DNA of 42,687 bases, taken from contig NZ_JAHPRO010000025.1 in the NCBI RefSeq assembly GCF_025562455.1, positions 1 through 42,687 on the forward strand, given 5' to 3'. Shown piece by piece: positions 1 through 8,355 of this stretch; within the stretch, counting starts at the first letter, position 1, and every line of letters starts with the position of its first letter. Position numbers and translations under genes: made by a program. The stretch comes from Acinetobacter sp. WU_MDCI_Axc73. GTDB taxonomy: Bacteria; Pseudomonadota; Gammaproteobacteria; Pseudomonadales; Moraxellaceae. The notes beneath the pieces were generated by a model, which searched no databases, had not been told where the DNA came from, and saw only the letters and a program-made list of their open reading frames with translations.

Positions 1-418
1 GGGTATTTTTATCTAATTTACAACGATTTATCTTCATTTTCATAGAGTAGCACTTCTGCTAATCTACTACAGCCCCTTTGTTTAACTCAAATTGTAATTA
101 TGTTCGTTCTAAATCCACAAGTTTTTATTTTGATTATCAGAAGCTTAAGTAACAATATAGTATCAACTAATAGTATCTTATTACCCAAATTTTTATTTGT
201 GATATTATTTAGAAAGTGAATGAATTATTCAATTTATTAATTTCATAATTCGGAATAAAAATCAATTATTTAAATACTAAAATAAACCATCGACGCATAA
301 TCATAGAACGTTTGATCAAAAAACACTCAAAAATGTTTCATTTATTAAATAAGCCGTTTTTTTGCACAGTTTTTGTATACCCTAAAGATGTGAATTATAA
401 ATAAATAGAGGTAAATGG
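1..418. other. Gene-free AT-rich leader upstream of mtlD
   Basis: I find no convincing coding region in this stretch. It is strongly AT-rich with many stops in all frames. The only open frame is a minus-strand one running back out of mtlD, with low-complexity sequence and no family resemblance. The last part must carry the mtlD promoter and its ribosome site (TAGAGGT at 406-412, seven bases before the ATG). I cannot place a promoter with confidence. Confidence 0.5.
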
Positions 419-2560
419 ATGCTGATTTTTCATGGTTCTGCTGTTCAAGCGGCACTTTTTGATATGGATGGAACAATGTTTGATACTGAACGCTTACGGT
501 TTCAAACATTGAAACAGGCGTCTCAAGAGCTGATTGGTCAAGCATTTTCCGATGAATATTTAATGAAATGTTTGGGCTTAAGCGCTAAAACAGCAGAACA
601 ATTGGCTCAACAACAATATGGTTTAGATATTCCATATCAAAAGATTCGCCAACGTGCGGATCAACTTGAATTGGAAATGGTACGTAAAGAAGGCGTTCCT
701 ATTAAAAAAGGTTTAGTTCAGGTTTTAGAGCGTTTAAGAAAATCCGGATTACGTATGGCCGTTGCGACATCTAGCCGTCGTGCAATAGCAGAAGAATATT
801 TGATTAATGCTAATGTATATAAATTCTTTGATGTGCTGGTTTGTGGTGATGAGGTTGAACAGGGGAAGCCTCATCCTGAAATTTTTGAAAAAGCCGCTGA
901 ACAATTGAATCTGGAAACTTCACAGTGCCTGATGTTCGAAGATTCTGAAAATGGAATTACATCTGCCCATGCAGCAGGCGGCATGACTATTTTGCTCAAA
1001 GATATCAAAGATCCAAATGATAATATGCTGTCTAAAGCCGATTTTTACTTTGAAACCATGTACGAGTGTTTAGAGGATTTAGATCAATATGTCCCTGCTA
1101 TGGAGATGCCAATTTTACAGGAAGTATTTCCCCAAACCTTGAATCAGCTAACGGTTGGGATTCACGGTTTTGGTGCAATTGGTGGGGGTTACATTGCGCA
1201 GATTTTATCGCATTGGGATGGATATACTCGTCCACAACGTATTATTGCTTCAACACGTAACAGCTTATATCGTGAAGCAGTGAATGCTTTTGGCACCTAT
1301 TGCATTCGTTATGGCCAAGTTTCGTATGATGAACGAATTGAATATATGTCAGTAATTGATGCAGACAACCAGCAGCATATGTTGGATATGTATTTGGAAT
1401 CATCTTTGATCGCGCTGTGTCTACCTGAACATGCGATTGCCAGTGAGGCAAAAATTATTGCGAAAGGGCTCTATGCACGTTTTGCTTCACAAGCTATGCA
1501 AAATAATCATCCATTAACATTTCTGATTATTTTAAATAAAGTAGGAGCAAAAACATTAGTATTAGCTCATATTCGAGAGCAATTGATCGCATTATCTAAT
1601 GCGGAAATTGCTGATCAAATTATAGAACAACATTATTTCTGTGACACGGTTGTCAACCGTATGGTGTCTAAGCTTTCTGAACAAAATTTATATCGGCAGT
1701 TGAAAATTAAATATAATTTTTTTAAGCAATATCAGTCTGATGTTGAAGATGAAAATGTCGAAATTGAAGATACCAGTAAGCTTTCATCTGAGCAGGAACA
1801 TCAAGCTTCTTTATATATTGATGATATGCGACGTAATTTTCAGCCAAGCCATATTTTACAGACGATGGACTTGATTTTATTTAATAGTGAAACGGATATG
1901 CCGATCTATGTCGAAAATAACAGCCCGTTGTTGGCTAAAATGCGACAAATGATTGTGGTGGATAATATTGCCGATATTCAACTCATTAAAAATCGTCTTT
2001 GGAATGGAACTCACGCCATGATGGCATGGTATGCTTCGTTATTGGGTCATGAAACCATTGGTATTGCGATGGGAGATGCGCGTGTACAGTCATTGGTTGA
2101 ACATTTAGTTCATGAGATCAAGCAAGGACTGGCCGTTTGTTTGCCAAAACGAGCTAAAGATCTGGATCGATTAGCCAAGAGCTTTGTATTGTCGTGTCAA
2201 TATGCCTATAAAGATCCTTGTCAGCGTGTGGCGCGTGATCCTTTGCGCAAGCTAAATCACAATGAACGGGTTATCGGTTCAATTGCCAACAATCTTAAAT
2301 TTAATCAACCCATCGATAGTTTGTTATGGGGTGCAAGTTTGGGCTATTTTTATGCGATCAAGATGTTTGACATGACTCTTGAAAATATCACCGAACATTT
2401 ACAGTCAAATATTGCCCAACTTGATTTAGATAATACTCTAAAGAAAAAGATTGAGCAGAGCATACAGCAGCATCTTGACCAACTTATGGAATATCCCTCA
2501 TGTTTAAAAGAATTCAAAAGTTTTGCTTTGCCTAAAGATATAAAGTCTTCATACGCTTAG
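419..2560 (+). CDS. mtlD: Bifunctional mannitol-1-phosphate dehydrogenase/phosphatase
   Basis: This 713-residue protein joins two enzymes. Residues 1 to about 225 are a HAD phosphatase with motif I DMDGT (15-19), motif II in ATSSRR, the lysine of GKPHPEIF and the acidic motif FEDSENG. From about residue 245 a Rossmann fold begins (GFGAIG, 250-255) that continues as a polyol-specific long-chain dehydrogenase, with LNKVGAK and CDTVVNRM as recognisable family stretches. The known A. baylyi MtlD has this architecture: it reduces fructose-6-phosphate to mannitol-1-phosphate and then dephosphorylates it, giving mannitol as a compatible solute under salt stress. The ATG at 419 follows TAGAGGT at good spacing; an ATG at 415 is in another frame. 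The gene stands alone and ends at a strong terminator. Function is inferred from domain order and motifs. Confidence 0.93.
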   Translation: MLIFHGSAVQAALFDMDGTMFDTERLRFQTLKQASQELIGQAFSDEYLMKCLGLSAKTAEQLAQQQYGLDIPYQKIRQRADQLELEMVRKEGVPIKKGLVQVLERLRKSGLRMAVATSSRRAIAEEYLINANVYKFFDVLVCGDEVEQGKPHPEIFEKAAEQLNLETSQCLMFEDSENGITSAHAAGGMTILLKDIKDPNDNMLSKADFYFETMYECLEDLDQYVPAMEMPILQEVFPQTLNQLTVGIHGFGAIGGGYIAQILSHWDGYTRPQRIIASTRNSLYREAVNAFGTYCIRYGQVSYDERIEYMSVIDADNQQHMLDMYLESSLIALCLPEHAIASEAKIIAKGLYARFASQAMQNNHPLTFLIILNKVGAKTLVLAHIREQLIALSNAEIADQIIEQHYFCDTVVNRMVSKLSEQNLYRQLKIKYNFFKQYQSDVEDENVEIEDTSKLSSEQEHQASLYIDDMRRNFQPSHILQTMDLILFNSETDMPIYVENNSPLLAKMRQMIVVDNIADIQLIKNRLWNGTHAMMAWYASLLGHETIGIAMGDARVQSLVEHLVHEIKQGLAVCLPKRAKDLDRLAKSFVLSCQYAYKDPCQRVARDPLRKLNHNERVIGSIANNLKFNQPIDSLLWGASLGYFYAIKMFDMTLENITEHLQSNIAQLDLDNTLKKKIEQSIQQHLDQLMEYPSCLKEFKSFALPKDIKSSYA

Positions 2561-2595
2561 TCACGCGAAAAACTTAGCTCATCATTTTAGAGATC

Positions 2596-2645
2596 ACACC
2601 AAAAATCATGCTTTAATAAAGCACTCTGATTTTTGGTGTTTTTTC
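2596..2645 (+). terminator. Rho-independent terminator after mtlD
   Basis: A perfect 13-bp stem (ACACCAAAAATCA at 2596-2608 with TGATTTTTGGTGT at 2627-2639) is followed by a run of T. The loop holds a smaller inverted repeat (GCTTTAATAAAGC). The T-run ends two bases before the next start codon. Confidence 0.85.
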
Positions 2646-2646
2646 C

Positions 2647-3276
2647 TTGTATTTGAAGCCAAATAGTTATGTCATCCCAACTTTACATCGTAATTATTCC
2701 GAATGGCATCATGGACGGAGCATCTATGCACTTTGGTACATTTTAGTTGAGCGTGATCAATATCCCGAATTGGTTGAAAAACTGGATCAATTACAGACCA
2801 ATTTTTCAGATCTACTCTTATTTGATTCGCAACGCCAATATCATATAACGCTGTATATTTGCGGCTTTTTGACGGAGCAAGAGCCTGTCTATAATGATGA
2901 TTTCTATATTGACTGGTTTGAGCAGCAACGCCGAACGCTTTTAAAACAAACCGCATTTCAACTGAATATCAGTAAATTAAATAGTTTTAGCAGTGCTTTA
3001 TTTGCGGACATTCGAGATGAAAAAAATCATCTTATTAATCTGCGACAAAAACTTCAACTTGATGATCATCAGGAAATTGCAGCTTTACAATATCATCCGC
3101 ATATTACGCTTGGATTGTATCGTGATGCTTATCCCAGTCATTTGATTCTTGACCGTATGCAGCAATGTCCAGAGATTAATTTAAAAATAACCATCGATCA
3201 GCTTCATTTTGGCTATTATGATGCTCAACAATTACAAGGCCCTTTACATTCTCTTTATTGCTTACAATTGGATTAA
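2647..3276 (+). CDS. 2H phosphoesterase-like protein (2'-5' RNA ligase/LigT superfamily)
   Basis: The 209-residue product has the two H-x-T signatures of the 2H phosphoesterase superfamily: YHITLYICGF near residue 66 and HPHITLGLY near residue 150. Members act on 2',3'-cyclic or 2'-5' linked nucleotides; the substrate here is unknown. The frame has no ATG before a late methionine and is closed upstream by a TAA at 2617, so translation must start at a rare codon, TTG 2647 or TTG 2653, directly after the mtlD terminator. No clear ribosome site is visible. It lies three bases upstream of cobU and is probably co-transcribed with the cobalamin genes. Its role in that pathway, if any, is unknown. 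Confidence 0.72.
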   Translation: MYLKPNSYVIPTLHRNYSEWHHGRSIYALWYILVERDQYPELVEKLDQLQTNFSDLLLFDSQRQYHITLYICGFLTEQEPVYNDDFYIDWFEQQRRTLLKQTAFQLNISKLNSFSSALFADIRDEKNHLINLRQKLQLDDHQEIAALQYHPHITLGLYRDAYPSHLILDRMQQCPEINLKITIDQLHFGYYDAQQLQGPLHSLYCLQLD

Positions 3277-3279
3277 TCT

Positions 3280-3813
3280 ATGATACATCTCATTTTAGGT
3301 GGCGCGCGTTCAGGTAAAAGTCGACATGCAGAGACTATTGCTAAAGCGCAGTCTCATCCAGTGACTTATATTGCAACTGCGCGGGCACTGGATGATGAAA
3401 TGCAACAGCGCATAGATCATCATCGTGAGCAACGACCAAGTGAATGGCAATTGATTGAAGAACCTGTTGCACTCGCTCAACGACTTAAGATGATTGATCA
3501 ACCACAACATATCATTTTGATTGATTGTTTGACTTTGTGGCTAAGCAATCTTTTATTGTTAGATGATTCCAATCGACAGTATAGCCAGCAAATTCTAGCA
3601 TGCGATGAGTTACTTGAACTGTTACCGCGACTTCAATCAGATATTATTTTAGTGAGCAATGAGACAGGTTTGGGTGTTGTGCCGATGGGGGAAATGACAC
3701 GTCGTTTTGTTGATGAATCTGGACGGTTACATCAACGTCTAGGAAAAATCTCAGATAAGGTCGAATTTTGTGTTGCAGGATTTCCAATGTTACTAAAAGG
3801 AACAAAGTCATGA
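3280..3813 (+). CDS. cobU: Adenosylcobinamide kinase / adenosylcobinamide-phosphate guanylyltransferase
   Basis: CobU phosphorylates adenosylcobinamide and transfers GMP to make adenosylcobinamide-GDP, the activated corrin half of the nucleotide-loop assembly. The 177-residue protein opens with a Walker A loop, GGARSGKS (7-14), followed by the paired histidines 47-48 in RIDHHRE, one of which is the GMP acceptor in the family. SNETGLGVVP lies later, as is usual. Length is normal. Its stop codon overlaps the start of cobT (ATGA), indicating translational coupling. It is called cobP in the aerobic-pathway nomenclature. Confidence 0.95.
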   Translation: MIHLILGGARSGKSRHAETIAKAQSHPVTYIATARALDDEMQQRIDHHREQRPSEWQLIEEPVALAQRLKMIDQPQHIILIDCLTLWLSNLLLLDDSNRQYSQQILACDELLELLPRLQSDIILVSNETGLGVVPMGEMTRRFVDESGRLHQRLGKISDKVEFCVAGFPMLLKGTKS

Positions 3814-4862
3814 GTTGGTTCATAGAGCCAGTTAAAGTAATCGATGAGCAAGCCAAACAATCGGCTATACAACGCCAGCAACAACTGACTAAGCCAACAG
3901 GGTCATTGGGTGATTTAGAGTTGATCGCCATACAACTGGCGGCTTTACAAGGAACACCACATCCGCATCTGAATCAACCATGGATCACTATTTTTGCAGG
4001 TGATCATGGGGTGATGCAGGAAAATATTTCAGCCTATCCGCAGGCGGTAACCCGACAAATGCTACAAAATTTTACGACAGGTGGTGCATGTATCAGCGTA
4101 ATCGCGCGCCATTATGCTGCCAATTTACAAGTGATTGATTGTGGTACTGTGGGTGAATCTTATTGTTATGAGGGCGTTGAAACCCATTATATAGGTGCTG
4201 GAACTGCAAACTTTGCAATTGAAGCTGCAATGACGGAAGCTCAATGCCACCAGGCGATGAAATTAGGGCGAGACAGTGCCCAGAAAGCTATTAGTGCAAA
4301 GGCAGATATTTTCGTTGCGGGGGAAATGGGGATTGGCAATACCTGTTCAGCCTCAGCTTTGGCATGTTTATTACTCAATGAAGATGCAGATCAATTGACT
4401 GGTGCAGGTACAGGAATAGATGCACAAAAGTTAAAACATAAAAAACAAGTGATTGATCAAGCGATTGCATTGCATCACCCCCATGTAAAAGATGATCCTT
4501 TTAAAATAATGACCGCAGTAGGTGGTTTAGAAATTGCTGCTATGACAGGGGCATATATTCACTGCGCACAGCTTGGTATGCCGATGGTGATTGATGGTTT
4601 TATCAGTTCGGTTGCGGCACTATGCGTGGTGCGTTTAAATCCACTGGTACGACACTGGATGTTATTTGGACATCAATCTGCTGAATATGGACATCGTCGT
4701 GTTTTAGCTGAACTAAATGCAAAGCCGATATTAAACCTAAATTTACGTTTAGGTGAGGGTAGTGGTGCAGGAGCAGCGTTGGGTGTCATTCAATTGGCCT
4801 GTGCCTTACACAACCAAATGGCAACTTTTTCCGAAGCTTCAGTTTCTGGCGATCAGGTATAA
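3810..4862 (+). CDS. cobT: Nicotinate-nucleotide--dimethylbenzimidazole phosphoribosyltransferase
   Basis: CobT makes alpha-ribazole phosphate from dimethylbenzimidazole and nicotinate mononucleotide, supplying the lower ligand of cobalamin. The 350-residue protein shows the family landmarks KPTGSLG (28-34), FAGDHGV (62-68), GEMGIGNT and, near the C-terminus, GEGSGAG with Glu316 matching the catalytic glutamate of the family. The frame is open further upstream to an ATG at 3768, but the ATG at 3810 has AAAAGGAAC at ideal spacing and gives the usual N-terminus, so I use 3810. It overlaps the cobU stop by four bases and lies six bases before cobC. Confidence 0.95.
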   Translation: MSWFIEPVKVIDEQAKQSAIQRQQQLTKPTGSLGDLELIAIQLAALQGTPHPHLNQPWITIFAGDHGVMQENISAYPQAVTRQMLQNFTTGGACISVIARHYAANLQVIDCGTVGESYCYEGVETHYIGAGTANFAIEAAMTEAQCHQAMKLGRDSAQKAISAKADIFVAGEMGIGNTCSASALACLLLNEDADQLTGAGTGIDAQKLKHKKQVIDQAIALHHPHVKDDPFKIMTAVGGLEIAAMTGAYIHCAQLGMPMVIDGFISSVAALCVVRLNPLVRHWMLFGHQSAEYGHRRVLAELNAKPILNLNLRLGEGSGAGAALGVIQLACALHNQMATFSEASVSGDQV

Positions 4863-4868
4863 AACAAC

Positions 4869-5474
4869 ATGCAAAAAGTGTGGAGCATTGATGTGTTACG
4901 TCATGGTGAAACGATATTGAGCCATACTTTACGTGGTCATCTGGACGATGCATTGACACCAAAGGGCTGGCAGCAAATGCAGACCACGATTGAGCAAGTG
5001 CAGCCGTACCCATGGCAAGTGGTTTTTACTTCGCCCTTAGAACGCTGTGCTGCATTTGCAAAAAAGTTTGCAGCACAAACGAATCTGAATTGTTATATGG
5101 ATACAAATTTTAAGGAAATGTATTTTGGAGATTGGGAAGGAATCAGTATAGAGCAGATCTATCAACAGTCACCTGAACTGCTAACCAATTTTTGGCAGCA
5201 ACCTTCCCAATATACGGCTCCGAATGGTGAGTATTTATCAGATTTTCAATCACGAATCCAACAAGGGTTATTCTTAGTGATTAGAAAAATGCAAATGCAG
5301 CAACATGATCAAGCCTTATTGGTCACGCATGGTGGCGTAATCAAGTTATTAAGTTGTTTGGCAAAACAACGCCCATTGGACGATCTGCTGAAAATGCAAG
5401 CAACTTTAGGGCAACTGTATCGCTTTAAAATCACTCTGGATGATCAACAACAGTTACAGATAATAGAGGCATAA
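4869..5474 (+). CDS. cobC: Alpha-ribazole phosphatase (histidine phosphatase family)
   Basis: The 201-residue protein is a phosphoglycerate-mutase-like histidine phosphatase: the RHG triad is at 11-13 (VLRHGET), and the second active-site histidine is His154 in VTHGGVIK. Position between cobT and cobS supports CobC, which removes the 5' phosphate from alpha-ribazole phosphate or from cobalamin phosphate. General histidine phosphatases look alike, so the specific assignment rests partly on the operon. Confidence 0.88.
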   Translation: MQKVWSIDVLRHGETILSHTLRGHLDDALTPKGWQQMQTTIEQVQPYPWQVVFTSPLERCAAFAKKFAAQTNLNCYMDTNFKEMYFGDWEGISIEQIYQQSPELLTNFWQQPSQYTAPNGEYLSDFQSRIQQGLFLVIRKMQMQQHDQALLVTHGGVIKLLSCLAKQRPLDDLLKMQATLGQLYRFKITLDDQQQLQIIEA

Positions 5475-5477
5475 TAT

Positions 5478-6218
5478 ATGTTGCCATTTTGGATTGCACT
5501 ACAGTTTTTGACCGTAATTCCTGTTCAATTATCACGGATACCGAGTCAGACTGAAAATGCACGATCTATTTTATATTATCCGTTGATTGGTTTACTGATC
5601 GGTCTGATTTTATATAGTTTAAGTGGATTGCTGAGTCTAGTCCCGCATCTCTTGAGCGCAAGTCTTATTCTAATCATGTGGGTTTGGTTAACCGGTGGTT
5701 TACATTTGGATGGCTTGGCAGATATGGCTGATGCATGGGTGGGTGGTTTTGGTGATAAACAACGTACCCTTGAGATTATGAAAGATCCAAGCTGTGGGCC
5801 GATTGGTGTGTTAAGTCTGATCGTTGTGTGTTTACTTAAATTGGTCTGTATATCTGTATTGCTTGATCAACATTTAACGTTTTTTTTGATTTTTGTACCG
5901 ATGCTCGGGCGAGTTGTGCCATTAATTTTATTACTCACCACAAACTATGTCCGTGAAAATGGTTTAGGACGGCACTTAGCTGAGGATTTACCCAAAAAGA
6001 GTGCTTGGCTAATGAGCTTGATAGTTTTGCTCAGTTTTTTCTACTTGAAATTACAAGGGATTCTAAGTTTACTTGTTTTTGTGACAGGACTAATTTATTT
6101 ACGCCATCTTTTTATCAAACGTATTGATGGCATCACAGGTGATACCATCGGAGCAAGTATTGAACTACTCGAAACATTTTTATTAGTCAGCTTTATCTTA
6201 AGCTTTTTTTACTTATAA
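5478..6218 (+). CDS. cobS: Adenosylcobinamide-GDP ribazoletransferase (cobalamin synthase)
   Basis: CobS joins adenosylcobinamide-GDP and alpha-ribazole (phosphate) at the inner membrane, the closing step of cobalamin assembly. The 246-residue protein is mostly hydrophobic, with several predicted membrane helices. It carries the signature GGLHLDGLADMADAWVGG (73-90) and then GDKQRTLEIMKDPSCGPIG, with the acidic residues that bind metal in the family. It is the last gene of the cob operon, starting three bases after cobC, and meets lrgB tail to tail with only six bases between them, with no obvious terminator. Confidence 0.94.
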   Translation: MLPFWIALQFLTVIPVQLSRIPSQTENARSILYYPLIGLLIGLILYSLSGLLSLVPHLLSASLILIMWVWLTGGLHLDGLADMADAWVGGFGDKQRTLEIMKDPSCGPIGVLSLIVVCLLKLVCISVLLDQHLTFFLIFVPMLGRVVPLILLLTTNYVRENGLGRHLAEDLPKKSAWLMSLIVLLSFFYLKLQGILSLLVFVTGLIYLRHLFIKRIDGITGDTIGASIELLETFLLVSFILSFFYL

Positions 6219-6224
6219 ATGTTT

Positions 6225-6917
6225 TCAGGCCAGTAACTTAACAATAGCATGAACTAGAAAAGGGCCTGTAATGACCATAAAAATGCCTGCTAATACCATG
6301 GTTAAACTCGCAATAACACCTTCCTGCTTATTGCGCATATATGCTTTACTTGTGCCAAAGCCATGTGCAGCATTGCCCAGAGAAGCACCGTTGGCCAAAT
6401 AAGACTTGAGCTTTAATCCAGCTAAAACGAGATCGCCAAGGATAATACCTACAATTCCCGTAATAATCGTAAATAAAATCACTAATTCTACAGAACCGCC
6501 AATGTGTTGAGTTAACTCCATTGCAAAAGGCGTAGAAATAGAGCGAGACATGAGACTATAAGTGGTTTGCTGATCAAAATGAAATAAACGCGCCAAATAG
6601 AAAGCACTCAACATACCAGCCCCCATTCCAACGATAATCCCCATACAAATAGACAACGCGTGTTGTTTAATCACATCGCGATATTCATAAATTGGAATCG
6701 CAAATGCTACTGTGGTTGGTCCTAACATCCACACGATCCAGTGATTATCCTGCATATAAGTTGTATAAGGTACATGGAAAATCATGAGTAGCACAATAAT
6801 GATGCAAGGAACTAAAATTGCAGGTGCAAAAGGCAAATAAGGCAAACGACGATAAATTGGTTTGACTAAGATATATCCGAAAAGTGTTCCGAGAAAACAT
6901 ATTAAGGCAATATTCAT
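6225..6917 (-). CDS. LrgB/CidB-family membrane protein
   Basis: This 230-residue, highly hydrophobic protein has the LrgB-family features: WMLGPTTVAFAIPIY, then SRSISTPFAMELTQHIGG and GNAAHGFGTSKAY. LrgB/CidB proteins pair with LrgA/CidA and are linked to murein hydrolase export, cell death control or small-molecule (pyruvate or glycolate type) transport in different organisms; the function in Acinetobacter is not established. Its start overlaps the end of the lrgA-type gene by four bases, so the two are co-translated. The divergent LysR gene upstream is the probable regulator. Confidence 0.88.
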   Translation of the reverse strand: MNIALICFLGTLFGYILVKPIYRRLPYLPFAPAILVPCIIIVLLMIFHVPYTTYMQDNHWIVWMLGPTTVAFAIPIYEYRDVIKQHALSICMGIIVGMGAGMLSAFYLARLFHFDQQTTYSLMSRSISTPFAMELTQHIGGSVELVILFTIITGIVGIILGDLVLAGLKLKSYLANGASLGNAAHGFGTSKAYMRNKQEGVIASLTMVLAGIFMVITGPFLVHAIVKLLA

Positions 6918-7342
6918 GGCTTTAACTCATGTTGGTGTAGCATTTTATCTTGGTTACGTTGCTTGAGTCGTGATTCCAATTTAAAACAAAAATGTACGGT
7001 ATAGGCGGTGAATACCATGACACACATTGTGCCAATCACAATTGCACTGATTAATTGCCAGCCTTCAGCTATAAATAAGCTTTTATAGTTGATCAACCCT
7101 ACAACACAAGGAATGAAAAACAGTACAAGTTCAGCCAACATAAAATCCGAACCAGTTTTAATCCACTTCAATTTAAACACGCCACTTAAAAGCCCGATTA
7201 AAACTAGAAAAAGCCCAATCACGCCTGCTGAAATAGGTAAATTTAATGCTTGCTGCAAGAGTGATCCAATCCACCAGAAAATAAGTAATAAACCGATCTG
7301 GATGATCACTTTGGCAATATATGCAAGGCTGGAATAAGACAA
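6914..7342 (-). CDS. CidA/LrgA-family membrane protein
   Basis: This is a small hydrophobic protein with about four membrane segments and the CidA/LrgA-type stretch PISAGVIGLFLVLIGLLSG, followed by FFIPCVVGLINY. It is the partner of the downstream LrgB-like protein and overlaps it by four bases. The reading frame is open to a TTG at 7384. A second TTG at 7342 is preceded by AGGTGA at good spacing and gives the usual short N-terminus before the first helix, so I prefer 7342 (142 residues). Both candidate starts are non-ATG. The role is holin-like or transport-like by family only. Confidence 0.82.
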   Translation of the reverse strand: MSYSSLAYIAKVIIQIGLLLIFWWIGSLLQQALNLPISAGVIGLFLVLIGLLSGVFKLKWIKTGSDFMLAELVLFFIPCVVGLINYKSLFIAEGWQLISAIVIGTMCVMVFTAYTVHFCFKLESRLKQRNQDKMLHQHELKP

Positions 7343-7455
7343 GGGATCACCTATAAACGCTATGATGTGTTTGGAATAAAACAATTGTAAATGGAGTTGT
7401 TATGTCATATTATGAATAATAAAAAAACAATTATGCTTTTTTGGAATGATTGTTG

Positions 7456-8355
7456 GTGGATATTAAAACGCTTAAGATTTTTGTACAAATCGTTCAGAGC
7501 CAAAGCTTTACGACAGCAGCAGAGCAACTATGTATGACGCAGCCTACCGTCAGTAAAGCCATTGCAGCATTTGAACAGGAGTTAAGCACGTCCTTATTTA
7601 AAAAAGGCGAAGCAGGGCGTAAACGTGAAGTTGAACTAACATATACGGGTCAGCAAATTTATCAACATGCGCTTACTATATTGGATGAACAAAAAAAAAT
7701 TTATGAAACATTAGAAGATATAAAACATTTAAAAAAAGGCAAATTGACTTTGGGTGTACCGCCTTTGGGCTCAGTGTTGCTGACCTCGCTGATTGCATCG
7801 TTTCATAAACAATATCCTGATATTGAATTACAATTTATGGAAGTTGGATCAAATGCCATTTCCGAAGCGATTCTCAACCGAACTCTTGATGTTGGCGTAC
7901 TTTTAAGTAATCACAATCCTATACTTGCAGAAATTCCGATCGTAGATTCATCTTTATGCTTATTGTCCGCGAAGCATTCGAGATGGAAAAATATAAAAGA
8001 GGTGGACTTAGCTGATTTAAAAGAAGAATCTTTTCTTTTATATGACGATAGTTTTACACTAAATAACCTGATTATTCAGGCGGCACAAGTGGAAGGATTT
8101 CAGCCTAAAATTGTATGTAAAAGCAGCCAATGGGATTTTATTGCCAAAATGGTTGAATTTTCGATGGGCATTGCCTTATTGCCACAAATCTATTGTGAGC
8201 AACTTGATCAAAGCAAGTTCAATATTACACCTTTAGCCAATACTTCTTTGCGTTGGACGTTAAGTATGGCCTGGAATACTTCTGTGCCGATGACCGCAGC
8301 CACTAAAGCATGGCTCAGTATTATTCAGGCGAATCGAGATCAAATTCGTTTTTAG
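7456..8355 (+). CDS. LysR-family regulator, divergent from the lrgAB-type pair
   Basis: A LysR-type transcriptional regulator of about 300 residues. The N-terminal winged helix-turn-helix runs through DIKTLKIFVQIVQSQSFTTA and AAEQLCMTQPTVSKAI, followed by a linker helix and a periplasmic-binding-like effector domain (KLTLGVPPLG onward). The start is ambiguous: TTG 7450, TTG 7453 and GTG 7456 lie in frame after GGAA (7443-7446). The usual LysR N-terminus fits GTG 7456. It diverges from the LrgA/LrgB-like genes across a short spacer and most likely controls them, like CidR. Its stop overlaps the stop of the convergent hydrolase by four bases. Confidence 0.88.
   Translation: MDIKTLKIFVQIVQSQSFTTAAEQLCMTQPTVSKAIAAFEQELSTSLFKKGEAGRKREVELTYTGQQIYQHALTILDEQKKIYETLEDIKHLKKGKLTLGVPPLGSVLLTSLIASFHKQYPDIELQFMEVGSNAISEAILNRTLDVGVLLSNHNPILAEIPIVDSSLCLLSAKHSRWKNIKEVDLADLKEESFLLYDDSFTLNNLIIQAAQVEGFQPKIVCKSSQWDFIAKMVEFSMGIALLPQIYCEQLDQSKFNITPLANTSLRWTLSMAWNTSVPMTAATKAWLSIIQANRDQIRF

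Noticed and set aside
345..545. Minus-strand open frame across the mtlD start
   Set aside because: It overlaps the phosphatase motif I coding region antisense, and its product is low-complexity with no family features.
2561..2646. Possible cobalamin riboswitch before the cob operon
   Set aside because: The gap is too short and is almost wholly occupied by the mtlD terminator.
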